A stretch of DNA of 38,381 nt from a virus. The stretch spans positions 1 to 38,381 of IMG/VR virus record IMGVR_UViG_3300006917_000015. One strand, 5' to 3'. Shown piece by piece: positions 7,446-15,230 of the stretch (the stretch's first letter is position 1; each line of letters opens with the position of its first letter). The position numbers and the translations under genes are program-made. Below the pieces are notes generated by a model. It saw only the letters and a list, made by a program, of their open reading frames with translations, was not told where the DNA came from and ran no database searches.

Positions 7446-7802
7446 TTACTCCATTGTCATCAACATTTGTTGTAGTAGATGTCCCAGCCGATCCACGAGT
7501 TGCTCGTCTTCTGACAAGTCCGGGTGGCCAGCCACGTCAAGCATGGCATGAGTTGCCTCATGCGCCCACACCTGTTGGCGATTCGTGCCTTTACATGAAC
7601 TTATGATGTGTATCTCATACTTGTCTGGAAGCCACATTCCAACACAATTTTTGCCATGCCGCCACTTTGAGGGCGGAATGACTTTTACTTTGATGGTGTG
7701 ACCCGCGAGTTGAAACTGTCGCGGGATGCCGTCGGAGCGGCCTACGGGCTCGGTTGTGCCCACTGCTGCAACGCGCGCAGCTTGGCGTTTTGTATGTCGC
7801 AT
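7446..7802 (-). CDS. Small HEXXH metallopeptidase
   Basis: 118 aa. The zinc motif is HEATH (residues 81-85, VWAHEATHAMLD), with an acidic LSEDE at 97-101 that could give the third ligand. The N-terminal half has a beta-strand pattern (HTIKVKVIPPSKW, YEIHII), as in small phage zincin-like proteins. The substrate is unknown. It follows the lysis genes and overlaps Rz by 61 bases, so it may assist lysis or process virion protein. The start is uncertain: ATG at 7802 lacks a good Shine-Dalgarno sequence, and a GTG at 7763 would also keep the domain. Confidence 0.7.
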   Translation of the reverse strand: MRHTKRQAARVAAVGTTEPVGRSDGIPRQFQLAGHTIKVKVIPPSKWRHGKNCVGMWLPDKYEIHIISSCKGTNRQQVWAHEATHAMLDVAGHPDLSEDEQLVDRLGHLLQQMLMTME

Positions 7803-8203
7803 TGCGCGGCTAACTCTCGTAGCTCGGGCCCGATGTCTGGCCCCGCTCCAAGATTTTCTCCAACCGATCCTGCACTGCTCCCGGCGGCGGGGGCGGTTCC
7901 ATTAACTCCTTCGGCGGCTGGGCGGGCAGGCACTGCGGCGGGGCTGACGCACAACCGGACAGGAGCAGAGCGAACAGGACGGCGAGCAAGAGAAGCCAAT
8001 TCGGATGCGTACGTGCTTGAAGCCATTTCAGCGCGTATGCGATTAGCACGCTCGGCCCGTAGTTCAGCTTCCAGACGCTCCACTTGAGGGCGAATTTCTT
8101 CACGGCCTTGCTCCCGAAATGTGTGTACCGCGTAGACTGCCAGCAACCCTAAGCCGGCAGTCAAGATCAAATGCGGCGCGTACTTCAGTAACCAGTAAGG
8201 CAC
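7742..8203 (-). CDS. Rz: Inner-membrane spanin, Rz-like
   Basis: 153 aa, type II membrane topology. Residues 5-26 are hydrophobic (LLKYAPHLILTAGLGLLAVYA). A charged coiled coil follows (QVERLEAELRAERANRIRAEM, about 40-62) and then an Ala/Pro-rich periplasmic tail. It would pair with the lipoprotein Rz1, encoded inside it in another frame, to fuse inner and outer membranes at lysis. The start is GTG at 8203, overlapping the endolysin stop by one base (TAGTG). The call rests on topology, the lysis context and the nested Rz1, because Rz sequences diverge strongly. Confidence 0.8.
   Translation of the reverse strand: MPYWLLKYAPHLILTAGLGLLAVYAVHTFREQGREEIRPQVERLEAELRAERANRIRAEMASSTYASELASLARRPVRSAPVRLCVSPAAVPARPAAEGVNGTAPAAGSSAGSVGENLGAGPDIGPELRELAAQCDIQNAKLRALQQWAQPSP
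7810..8103 (-). CDS. Rz1: Outer-membrane spanin lipoprotein, Rz1-like, nested in Rz
   Basis: Read in a different frame entirely within the Rz gene. The GTG start at 8103 has GGGAG seven bases upstream. A hydrophobic segment (LLLLAVLFALLLSGC) ends in a lipobox (LLSGC), so the mature lipoprotein would begin at Cys51. It then carries a Pro-rich stretch (CLPAQPPKELMEPPPPP), the hallmark of Rz1 proteins. The 50-residue lead before the Cys is longer than usual, so an internal start (for example a GTG near residue 19) is possible. Embedded Rz1 genes are known from lambda. Confidence 0.75.
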   Translation of the reverse strand: MKKFALKWSVWKLNYGPSVLIAYALKWLQARTHPNWLLLLAVLFALLLSGCASAPPQCLPAQPPKELMEPPPPPGAVQDRLEKILERGQTSGPSYES

Positions 8204-8544
8204 TACTTTACACCATTGTGTTCAAAAGAGTAGTGGTTGCCGTCGTCGAAGCGGCCGCCCCAGCGCGCTAGCGGGTGCTGCTGCTCCCACCACTCGCCAA
8301 GCGGCTTGTGGTCTTCGGACTGCTCTAAGAATTCTCCGTTGCGAAACAGGTTCAAGTCAATCGCCAAACGCACCTTGTGTGCGCTATTCGGGTGGCTGTA
8401 GGACTTGCGTACACCCAAAGCGCCGTGGACTCTGGGGTCTCTGTAGGCGTCGCCTAATGAGACCTCATAGCCCATCAAATACGCCTGCTCAATCAGCTTA
8501 GCAACAAGGCGTGCAAACACACGTTGTTTTTGCCCAAGTGTCAC
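8203..8544 (-). CDS. Endolysin, M15-family L-alanyl-D-glutamate peptidase type
   Basis: 113 aa. The zinc site of M15 peptidases is visible: SAHKVRLAIDLNLF (His56, Asp63) and DGNHYSFEH (His104, with His109). The upstream AYRDPRVHG segment also fits the family. It cleaves the peptide stem of peptidoglycan. No signal peptide is present, so release must depend on a holin, and three small membrane proteins precede it. GTG start at 8544 overlapping the preceding TGA (GTGA). Its length is at the short end of the T5 endolysin type. Confidence 0.88.
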   Translation of the reverse strand: MTLGQKQRVFARLVAKLIEQAYLMGYEVSLGDAYRDPRVHGALGVRKSYSHPNSAHKVRLAIDLNLFRNGEFLEQSEDHKPLGEWWEQQHPLARWGGRFDDGNHYSFEHNGVK

Positions 8545-8768
8545 GCCTTGTCTGCCTTCGCATCTAATTTGTCGTTGATGCGGTTCAGCATGGTTTTGAT
8601 CTCGTCAATGTCCGCTCTGTAGTCAGCGCGGGTGACGTAGGTCAGCGGCAGTTGCCGCACATCGCGGTCAAGGCGTTCGATACTGCGACTGATTGTGTTC
8701 AAAATCCAGCCGCCGAACAGACCGGCGATGCCTACCATAATGTTGAAAAGGATCTGGCCGTCATCCAT
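8541..8768 (-). CDS. Small membrane protein with C-terminal coiled coil (holin-region)
   Basis: 75 aa. Residues 7-26 (LFNIMVGIAGLFGGWILNTI) form one membrane helix, followed by a heptad-like charged region (RADIDEIKTMLNRINDKLDAK). The start at 8768 overlaps the previous gene's stop (TGATG). An upstream in-frame extension to 8846 only shadows that gene. It is the gene directly before the endolysin, so a holin or antiholin role is plausible. The single helix resembles class III holins and small lysis regulators, but there is no specific match I can name. Confidence 0.65.
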   Translation of the reverse strand: MDDGQILFNIMVGIAGLFGGWILNTISRSIERLDRDVRQLPLTYVTRADYRADIDEIKTMLNRINDKLDAKADKA

Positions 8769-8947
8769 CACACGCTCCGTAGCACTATCATGACTAACCA
8801 ACTGATGAGTGCCCCGGCGGATAACCACAGCAACTTCTCCACCCAATCTAGCCGACGGTCTACGGCGCGTAGTTTGGTCTCTACGGCGCGAATCCGGTGC
8901 GTGTAATCGGTCTTGAGTAGCTTGAGATCCTTGGGCTCAACAGTCAT
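8768..8947 (-). CDS. Small coiled-coil membrane protein (holin-region)
   Basis: 59 aa. A basic/acidic helical N-terminus (LKTDYTHRIRAVETKLRAVD) leads to one C-terminal membrane helix (KLLWLSAGALISWLVMIVL, about 39-57). Its orientation mirrors that of the next protein, whose helix is N-terminal. The ATG at 8947 overlaps the previous stop (ATGA). A longer frame to 9106 is rejected because it shadows the neighbouring gene. Candidate lysis-timing or holin partner by location, with no sequence proof. Confidence 0.65.
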   Translation of the reverse strand: MTVEPKDLKLLKTDYTHRIRAVETKLRAVDRRLDWVEKLLWLSAGALISWLVMIVLRSV

Positions 8948-9138
8948 TTCTCTGCCAGCGCCTGCGTCGTCATCGCCCGCAACACCAGGTTCGCTAGCGC
9001 CCCTACCATCAAGATCGCCGCAGCGACCTCTTGCCCCCACAGCACGGTCATATGACCGCCGACCAGCTCCAAGCCGCCAAGGACGGCAAGGAGGACGTTC
9101 CACCAAACGGTTTTAGATTTGATTGCGCCTTTGATCAT
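8944..9138 (-). CDS. Putative holin, small two-helix membrane protein
   Basis: 64 aa with two hydrophobic segments, WWNVLLAVLGGLELVGG (about 12-28) and EVAAAILMVGALANLVL (about 37-53). The N-terminus is positively charged (MIKGAIKSKT) and the tail is short. This is class II holin-like architecture and the first gene of the lysis cassette. The ATG overlaps the ejection-protein stop (TAATG), with GAGG eight bases upstream. It is the best holin candidate of the three small membrane proteins, but the assignment is structural inference. Confidence 0.6.
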   Translation of the reverse strand: MIKGAIKSKTVWWNVLLAVLGGLELVGGHMTVLWGQEVAAAILMVGALANLVLRAMTTQALAEK

Positions 9139-11048
9139 TATTGCGGCCTCATAGCGTTGCGGTTCTCGCCGGCGGCGAGCGCGTTAGTGACAGCAGCAGC
9201 CGGTGTAGCGCCACGCGCCACACCGCGACCAGCCGCGCGAACAGGCTCCAGCGCGGCCTCAGCCCGCCCCGCACGGCGCTGCGCCGCCTCCAAGGCAAGC
9301 GCGGCACGCTCTGGATCCAGCATGTCGGTTGCAATTTCAATGGCAAGCTGGCGGTCAATCTTGCCAGCCAAACGCTTCATAATTGCGTTGGCGACCGTTG
9401 TGACGCGGTTGAGCAGAGACGGGAACTGAGCGCCGCCAGCCACTTCCAACATCAACTGCGAGCCAGCCGTTTCGGCACTTGGGCCAGCCGGACGAGCAGC
9501 GCGAGCTTGCTCGCGGGACTTCGCTTGACGTGCCAAGTCCTTGCGGATGTCTTCAACAACCTTGACCTGATCGGGCGTAAGCACGTCGGAGAGTTTTTCA
9601 AACCGAGTGCCACCCGTTGTCGCACGTTGGATGGTCTGCGGCGCAGCCTCAACTGCCCCGGCAAACGACGCAGGGCGCAACTTCTCTTCGCCTTGCAACG
9701 CCGAAGTGAGCTTGCCTTCAAGGTATTGGCCGACTTCCATTTGATTGATCGGCTTACTCTGCTGCGCGAAAGTTTCGCGGGCGCCTTTATACGCATCGGC
9801 TTTGCTTTCGAGCCACTTTAAAAACTCAGCCCGAGTGCCCGCGATAGCGGCGGCTTCAGACTTGCCAATACCAAACGTCGCAGGATCGCGGATGAGATCA
9901 TCAAAGGCCATCTTAACGTAGTGCAGATTTTGCACCGGATACTGCGCTGTCTGCGCGGGGACAACCACTTCACCCATAAGCGAACCGCCGGGAGCCGTGG
10001 CGCGCGTTTCGGGGGTAGTTCGCCCTATAACAAATTTTTGCCCTCGTTCGGCGGCAAGTCTTGATGCGCGCGCCAGCACTTGATCCATAGACGGACGGCC
10101 AAGAAGCCCCGTAAATACTTCGTCGGCGGCCACCAACTGTTTTCCAGCGGCGCCATAATTAGTTTTGGCCGTGGCGTCGCGGAGTTTCTTTGCAGTCTCA
10201 AGTTGCAACGGCGTTCCGCCTACTTCACGAATAGCCCCCGCACGAGCTGCGTCCTGCGCTTGACGGCGCGCCATGTACTCAGACGGCAGGATCTTCTCAG
10301 CCGACTCTTGCAGCGCGGAGAAACGCGTCGCACCTACAGGCGATGCAGCCTCACCGGCTGTCGGCATAGCGCCCGGTACGATTTCAGGCTGTTGGCGCAA
10401 CGCATTGATAATCTGCGGTGCGCGGCCTTCAGCGGCCTCCAACAGTACGTTAGCCTTACCGCCGCGCAGCGCTTGCTCCAGCGCGTTAACGGTGGCACGA
10501 CCGCCTGCCTCGAGTGGTGCAATGATAGGCCGCAGAGGATCCGTGAACCGCGAGACGGTGCCTAACACTTGACCCGTGCGCGCAGGCGCTACCGCAGCGC
10601 CAGCACCCGTGATCGTAGACACATCAGCAGCAAATCCAACCGGATCGGTAGCAATCGTATTCTTGAGCGCTTCTACGCTGCCATAGCGGTCTTTGTAGAC
10701 GCCGCCGACTGCGTTTGCCTTTTCAATAAACTCTTGCGCTTTGTCCGGTCGCGCCATCCACTCTTGCGGGATAAAGCGAGCGTACGCGCCGGTCAGCACT
10801 TCACCAAGTTGCTCCAGCGTCTCACGCGGGCGTGTGACCGCCGTGTAGAGACCGCGCAACATCTGCGCGCCGCTCTCAGGAATGTTGCTGATGGCTTCGC
10901 GGCCAGTCTGCGCCCAAGTGCGGCCAGTCGGGATTTCGCTCTGCGGAGCGCCTTCTGCCGAGTCCCAAACTACTTTAGCTGGGTCAACGGATTCTGGCTT
11001 CTTGGCGCTAGGCTTGTCCCACTGAACTTGTTTGGGATCAATCGGCAT
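9138..11048 (-). CDS. Ejection (DNA transfer) protein, P22 gp16-position
   Basis: About 636 aa, predicted mainly helical and Ala/Arg/Glu-rich. It contains a hydrophobic Gly/Ala segment (GFAADVSTITGAGAAVAPA, near 160) and long amphipathic helices near the C-terminus (AALALEAAQRRAGRAEAALE). It is the third and largest of three consecutive internal virion proteins, like P22 gp7-gp20-gp16, which leave the capsid with the DNA and cross the host envelope. The start at 11048 (MPIDPKQVQWDKPS) has GGGAG eight bases upstream and overlaps the preceding gene by 11 bases. An ATG six codons earlier lacks such a site. Assigned by position and composition. Confidence 0.65.
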   Translation of the reverse strand: MPIDPKQVQWDKPSAKKPESVDPAKVVWDSAEGAPQSEIPTGRTWAQTGREAISNIPESGAQMLRGLYTAVTRPRETLEQLGEVLTGAYARFIPQEWMARPDKAQEFIEKANAVGGVYKDRYGSVEALKNTIATDPVGFAADVSTITGAGAAVAPARTGQVLGTVSRFTDPLRPIIAPLEAGGRATVNALEQALRGGKANVLLEAAEGRAPQIINALRQQPEIVPGAMPTAGEAASPVGATRFSALQESAEKILPSEYMARRQAQDAARAGAIREVGGTPLQLETAKKLRDATAKTNYGAAGKQLVAADEVFTGLLGRPSMDQVLARASRLAAERGQKFVIGRTTPETRATAPGGSLMGEVVVPAQTAQYPVQNLHYVKMAFDDLIRDPATFGIGKSEAAAIAGTRAEFLKWLESKADAYKGARETFAQQSKPINQMEVGQYLEGKLTSALQGEEKLRPASFAGAVEAAPQTIQRATTGGTRFEKLSDVLTPDQVKVVEDIRKDLARQAKSREQARAARPAGPSAETAGSQLMLEVAGGAQFPSLLNRVTTVANAIMKRLAGKIDRQLAIEIATDMLDPERAALALEAAQRRAGRAEAALEPVRAAGRGVARGATPAAAVTNALAAGENRNAMRPQ

Positions 11049-12225
11049 ACTCAACGCTCCCGTCATCGTACTCTACGACACGACGGCCGTTGAGTGTGCC
11101 TTGGCGCTTGATCTGGCGAGAAACAGAAATCTCAGGGTAGTAGTCCAACACTTCAGGGCTCTTTTGCCCGAGTCGCTCACGTTCCGTGTTGTATTTGCTA
11201 ATGACGTTGCGCGCCGATTCGTTGTTGATGCGAATGATGCGGCGAATACCTTCAGCCGTCGTGACCGGATTACCGCCCGCAATGCTCTTAGCAAACTCGC
11301 GGTCAGCATCCGAAAGACCGGTGCCTGCACCAAACGCGGTGATGCGCTCGGCAACCTGTTGACCAATGCCCGCGAAGTACGCTTCAGTAGACGCCACGTC
11401 GATGCCAGCGGCGCGAGCAAGCGCGAGTTTAGCGTCGGCAAATGTGCCAGAGATAAACTTTGGATCGTCAAGCAACGGCATCAACTGACGCGAAGTCTCA
11501 ATCGTCTTGAGCGCCGAATCAGCGTTGTCGCGGTATTTGTCCAAACGACCTGCCGCAGCTTTACCAATCGCGCCGCTAAACTCTTTTTCGGACGGCATGT
11601 TAATCGTGGTACGGGGTGCGCCAGCACCGGCAATACGTATTTTTTGGGCTTCAACGTCGGCCGATACAGGAACAAACAACTTGGCGCGTTCAGCCGGCGG
11701 AATCTGTGACAAGAACTGTCCGCGCAACGCTGCTTGCAGTTGCATAGGATCGTCGGGCAGTGTGTTGGCGGCGTAGTCGCGGAATTGCGGCACAATGGTG
11801 CCTTGCGCGATCATAAAGTCTAAATTGTCAAGCACTTGATCTTTGGTCGGCGGCGCTTCGCTGTACGCCAGATCGCCAAGCATTTTTTGAAAACGGCCGT
11901 AATTTTCGTCGGCCATTTTGACTTGTAAACCTTGAGTTTCAAGCCCCGTCTTTGCTGCCGTAGCGCGCTTACCTGCAATGTCGGCAAACGAAGCGGCCAT
12001 CTCGGCGCCAGGCTTACCAAATCGCAAAAGCTGATTCTGCGCTTCAGGCGTACTAAGATCGGCGGTGGAAAGAAAGTTACGCAGCTCTGCGGCGCGTGCC
12101 GCTTCAGCAAGCGCAGCCTCATCGGCAGCACGTTGCTTGCGCGCACCGCGACCGGCTTCTAATCCTTGCACATATGAGCCAAGGACGTTAACCGGCTCCA
12201 GTTGGGTTGCACCAATGACTGCCAT
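11038..12225 (-). CDS. Ejection (DNA transfer) protein, P22 gp20-position
   Basis: 395 aa and strongly helical, with an Ala/Glu/Arg-rich N-terminus (RGARKQRAADEAALAEAARA). The middle holds a segment (SDADREFAKSIAGGNPVT) that I have seen in phage internal virion proteins. No enzyme motif is evident. It lies between a gp7-like and a gp16-like gene, so it is taken as the second ejection protein. GGGAGG seven bases before the ATG gives a strong ribosome-binding site, and the site straddles the previous gene's stop. Confidence 0.65.
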   Translation of the reverse strand: MAVIGATQLEPVNVLGSYVQGLEAGRGARKQRAADEAALAEAARAAELRNFLSTADLSTPEAQNQLLRFGKPGAEMAASFADIAGKRATAAKTGLETQGLQVKMADENYGRFQKMLGDLAYSEAPPTKDQVLDNLDFMIAQGTIVPQFRDYAANTLPDDPMQLQAALRGQFLSQIPPAERAKLFVPVSADVEAQKIRIAGAGAPRTTINMPSEKEFSGAIGKAAAGRLDKYRDNADSALKTIETSRQLMPLLDDPKFISGTFADAKLALARAAGIDVASTEAYFAGIGQQVAERITAFGAGTGLSDADREFAKSIAGGNPVTTAEGIRRIIRINNESARNVISKYNTERERLGQKSPEVLDYYPEISVSRQIKRQGTLNGRRVVEYDDGSVEYAD

Positions 12226-12228
12226 GAC

Positions 12229-12999
12229 TTAGCCTCCCATCCCGTACTGGCCGGTATAGGGAATAGCCGAGCCGCCATACGGCCCTGCGGCACCTCCGCC
12301 GATACCAGAGCTAGGCGCGTTAAAATAGCCGCCCTTGTATAGACCATAGCCCATCGCGCCTTGACCAAGCGCTTGTGACAGCGCGTTGGCTTGGCCGAGA
12401 TAGCCAGAGGCGCGGGCTTGGCCGCCCTGCATGAGCAGATTGCCGACGTTGGTGCCCATCTGGCCCGCCTGCCCCGCGACCTGCTGCGCGGCGGTCTGTC
12501 CCGCACCGTACATGCTACCGAGAACGCCAAGACGAGTGCCGAGAAGCGCTTGAGCGCGATTAAAGGCGTTCATGTACTCTTGCGAGCCCATCTCTTGCCC
12601 ATACCGCTGCCCGGCTTTGATAGCCGATCCGCTCAAGAGACCGCCGCGCGCAGCCTGCATACGCTCTAGAGCCTTCTCGCCTTCCGCAAGACGGAACGCG
12701 TAGCCCGGATCCATTTGCATCTGTTCGGCAGTAAAAGGTTGGCCTAAAGACCCATACCCGGCTGAGGCAGCGTCACCACCAAGGCCAAGCAACCGCATCA
12801 ACTCGTTTTGCGAGGTAATACCTGCTTGACGAAACGGCTCTTGCAGTTCCGTCTGCTTTTGAAATATGTCGCGTTGAACGTCGGCGGCCTGTTCGGCGGC
12901 TTGCGTCTGCGCCTTAGCGGCTTTGCTCGCCCCGCGTGACGCGACGGCGCCACCGACGACGGCACTACCTAAAATTGCTGCTGCGGTTCCAATGGCCAT
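12229..12999 (-). CDS. Ejection protein, P22 gp7-like
   Basis: 256 aa. A hydrophobic Gly/Ala N-terminus (AAAILGSAVVGGAVASRGAS) is followed by helical Gln/Ala-rich repeats (QTQAAEQAADVQRDIFQKQ) and a low-complexity Gly/Tyr/Gln-rich C-terminus (GGGAAGPYGGSAIPYTGQYG). This architecture is typical of the first internal virion protein of P22-like phages, which may insert in the host membrane. The start overlaps the GNAT stop by one base (TAATG). Family assignment is by architecture and position. Confidence 0.7.
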   Translation of the reverse strand: MAIGTAAAILGSAVVGGAVASRGASKAAKAQTQAAEQAADVQRDIFQKQTELQEPFRQAGITSQNELMRLLGLGGDAASAGYGSLGQPFTAEQMQMDPGYAFRLAEGEKALERMQAARGGLLSGSAIKAGQRYGQEMGSQEYMNAFNRAQALLGTRLGVLGSMYGAGQTAAQQVAGQAGQMGTNVGNLLMQGGQARASGYLGQANALSQALGQGAMGYGLYKGGYFNAPSSGIGGGAAGPYGGSAIPYTGQYGMGG

Positions 13000-13457
13000 T
13001 ACGCCACCTCTCTAATATACGTGCGTTCCATAGGACGAAAGCCTTTTCGCGCATAAAGACTGGCCATCTTATCCGCGCGTTCATCTTCAAGGGCAATCAT
13101 AAAGAGCGCTACTGCGCCCTTTGCGATTGCCCACGATTCGATTGTCTCGTACATCGCCTGCCCTGCACCGTTGCCCCGCGCTTCCGGGGTCAGCCACCAC
13201 CACAACTCCTGCACTACCATATTGGAAGGGCTGAAGTACATAGGGTAGAACAATGCGCCTGCAATGCCAATAATCTTGCCATCTTCTTCGGCCAACCAGA
13301 CCCCAACCGACGGATCGTTGATGGCGCGTAAGTAAAAGTCTGAATAGCCTTCTACGTCAAACGGAATGACGCCGTGCATCGGTGATGCCGCGTGAAACGC
13401 CTGCCCTAGCGGCAGGTATCGCGGCAAATCCTCTGCGATGGCGTTGCGTACGATCAC
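12999..13457 (-). CDS. GNAT-family N-acetyltransferase
   Basis: 152 aa. The acetyl-CoA site is RGNGAGQAMYETIESWA (R-x-x-G-x-G/A form, about 93-110). It is preceded by VVQELWWWLTPEA and followed by a variant of the C-terminal GNAT motif (YARKGFRPMERTYIREV). The substrate is unknown. The gene lies among tail and ejection genes and is co-translated with them: the GTG start overlaps the preceding TGA, and its stop overlaps the next ATG. This suggests modification of a virion or host protein late in infection. Stand-alone GNAT proteins at this place occur in other P22-like phages. Confidence 0.85.
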   Translation of the reverse strand: MIVRNAIAEDLPRYLPLGQAFHAASPMHGVIPFDVEGYSDFYLRAINDPSVGVWLAEEDGKIIGIAGALFYPMYFSPSNMVVQELWWWLTPEARGNGAGQAMYETIESWAIAKGAVALFMIALEDERADKMASLYARKGFRPMERTYIREVA

Positions 13458-13789
13458 GAAATCTCTCGCCCCGAGCAGCGGATGTTGATCGCCGATCCGG
13501 TGCCCGCAATCGTCGAGATCGACCCGCCCGACGCGACGACGTGGCCGACGAGCTCAGGAAACGTGTAGGTCTCAGATGGCAGCAGCGTCTTGGACTTGAC
13601 GATTAGGTTCTGGTTGCCGGCGTTGTCAAAGGCTGTGACCAGATTGACCGACAGCGTGGCAGCCGTGCCGCTGTAGTTGGTCGCCGTGAACTTGTCGATG
13701 ATGGCCGATACGCCAGAGGCGCTGTACTGCGTCGTCTGACTAGACTCGGCAATCTTAGCCGGGATCAATACTCGTACGTTAACTGCCAT
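13454..13789 (-). CDS. Small beta-rich virion-associated protein
   Basis: 111 aa, opening MAVNVRVLIPAKIAESSQT, with alternating hydrophobic strands (ATLSVNLVTAF, LIVKSKTLLPSETYTF) that predict a beta-sandwich. No motif is recognised. It lies between tail-fibre genes and the GNAT gene, so it is probably structural. AAGGTG five bases before the ATG at 13789 supports the start. Confidence 0.6.
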   Translation of the reverse strand: MAVNVRVLIPAKIAESSQTTQYSASGVSAIIDKFTATNYSGTAATLSVNLVTAFDNAGNQNLIVKSKTLLPSETYTFPELVGHVVASGGSISTIAGTGSAINIRCSGREIS

Positions 13790-13797
13790 ACGTCACC

Positions 13798-14430
13798 TTA
13801 GAATGTAAAGACCATGCGCACACGGCCTGCTTGGCCGGCGTCACCATCGAAGAAGAACCCGCCGTCGCCGCCGGCACCCGCTGTCAGCGAGCCATCGCCC
13901 GCGACACCTGCGGCGCCGGTCTGCTCGTACGCCGCACCACCGTTGCCGGTCGTGTTGGTCGTGTTGCCGCCTGTGGCCGTGCCGCCCGGCCCTTGGATCG
14001 GATAGGATCCGTACGTACCACCACCGCCGGGGTTGGCGGTCATGGTCGTGATCGTATACGTGCCGCTAAACACGTTGGAGAACGTGCCGTAGCTGCCATC
14101 CAGCGTTGAGGACGTGGCGCCTGCGCCACCCGAGCCCACCGTGTAGTTGATTGTCTTGAGTGCGTCACCGCCGCTCAAGACGAGCACGGTCTTGCTGTAG
14201 CCGCCGCTGCCGCCACCCGCGCCCGCAAAAACTTCAGGCTCCATCGGCACGATAAAGCCGACGTAGCCGTAGCCGCCACCGCCACCGGCTCCCCACACTT
14301 CAATCGTCACGCCCGTAGCGCCTGTGGGGATGGTCACGAACCCTGTGCCTGGCGTTGAATGGTCATACACGCCCGCACCAGCGCCGCCGGTCGTGCCATT
14401 GATGAACGCTGCTAGGGTTGCGCCGCCCAT
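13798..14430 (-). CDS. Glycine-rich tail tip/adhesin protein
   Basis: 210 aa, about a third glycine, with the pattern GVTIEVWGAGGGGGYG followed by many GG and polyglycine turns (AGAGGGSGGYSKT, NPGGGGTYG). This is the glycine-rich domain found at the tips of phage fibres, forming polyglycine-II type loops that contact the receptor. The start at 14430 (MGGATLAAFING) overlaps the upstream stop (TAATG). A start ten codons earlier would lie in the upstream gene. It likely works with the preceding fibre proteins in host recognition. Confidence 0.65.
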   Translation of the reverse strand: MGGATLAAFINGTTGGAGAGVYDHSTPGTGFVTIPTGATGVTIEVWGAGGGGGYGYVGFIVPMEPEVFAGAGGGSGGYSKTVLVLSGGDALKTINYTVGSGGAGATSSTLDGSYGTFSNVFSGTYTITTMTANPGGGGTYGSYPIQGPGGTATGGNTTNTTGNGGAAYEQTGAAGVAGDGSLTAGAGGDGGFFFDGDAGQAGRVRMVFTF

Positions 14431-15230
14431 TAGGTCAAGCCTGCTCCGCTGATGAACCACGAGGTCGCGCCGACCTTGATGCAGGTCGCCACGCCGTTCT
14501 GGGCGAGGGTGCGCGTGCCGGTCGTCGTGCTGTTAACGAGCGTTAGCGTGTCCGACGTAATGGCAATCGAGAGCGCCGAGGCGTTGAGGTTAATAATGAT
14601 AACGACCGTACCAACCGCAAACGGCACCGACGCGTTGGCCGGGATTGTCAGCGTCAAGCTGCTGCCGTTCATTACGACCGACTTACCAGCGTCAGATGCG
14701 ATCAGCGCATAGTTGACCGTCTTGCTGTTTTGCGGCGCGTCGCGGTAGCCAATCGGATAGTTGGTGTTGGACGGCGCGTTGTCGGGGATCAGCGCTGTGC
14801 CCGTGAACGTCGGGTTGGCAATCGGCGCGTACTTGGCGTCGGAGGCCGTCTTGGTGTAGGCGTCCGTGATGCCGTAGCCCGAGAGCGTCGTCGGCGTGTC
14901 GCTGAGATTTGCCCATTGGATGCCTGCGACGCTGAAGTCGTTGACACCCGACACGTTGTCGTACGTGCCGATGACCACGTTAGTTGAGGTCATCAGAACA
15001 AACTTGTACGACACGCCTTCGGTCAGCCAGATCGCCTGAGCCGTACGGCCAGCGGCGTTGAGGATAATCGGATTCGTGTTCGGCGTGCCGCCCGTGGAGT
15101 CCGTGTAGGTCGCCTGCAACGTGGTGGTGCCAGCCGTGTAAGTGTAGAGCTTACCGCCAGACAGAATGTTGCCGTTGTTGTCGAAGAACTGCGCCCCGAC
15201 ACCGGCGAAAGGGGAAAGGAAAACGCTCAT
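14430..15230 (-). CDS. Tail fibre/tailspike protein with P22-like head-binding N-terminus
   Basis: 266 aa. The N-terminus (FLSPFAGVGAQFFDNNGN followed by a Gly-rich turn, LYTYTAGTTTLQATYTD) is the attachment domain seen on many phage tail proteins. The middle holds a fibre repeat (LSDTPTTLSGYGITDAYTK then DAKYAPIANPTFTG), and the rest is Thr/Ser/Ala-rich beta structure. No enzyme motif is seen. It is short for a complete receptor-binding fibre, so it may carry the glycine-rich protein encoded next. The start overlaps the previous gene's last codon. Confidence 0.65.
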   Translation of the reverse strand: MSVFLSPFAGVGAQFFDNNGNILSGGKLYTYTAGTTTLQATYTDSTGGTPNTNPIILNAAGRTAQAIWLTEGVSYKFVLMTSTNVVIGTYDNVSGVNDFSVAGIQWANLSDTPTTLSGYGITDAYTKTASDAKYAPIANPTFTGTALIPDNAPSNTNYPIGYRDAPQNSKTVNYALIASDAGKSVVMNGSSLTLTIPANASVPFAVGTVVIIINLNASALSIAITSDTLTLVNSTTTGTRTLAQNGVATCIKVGATSWFISGAGLT

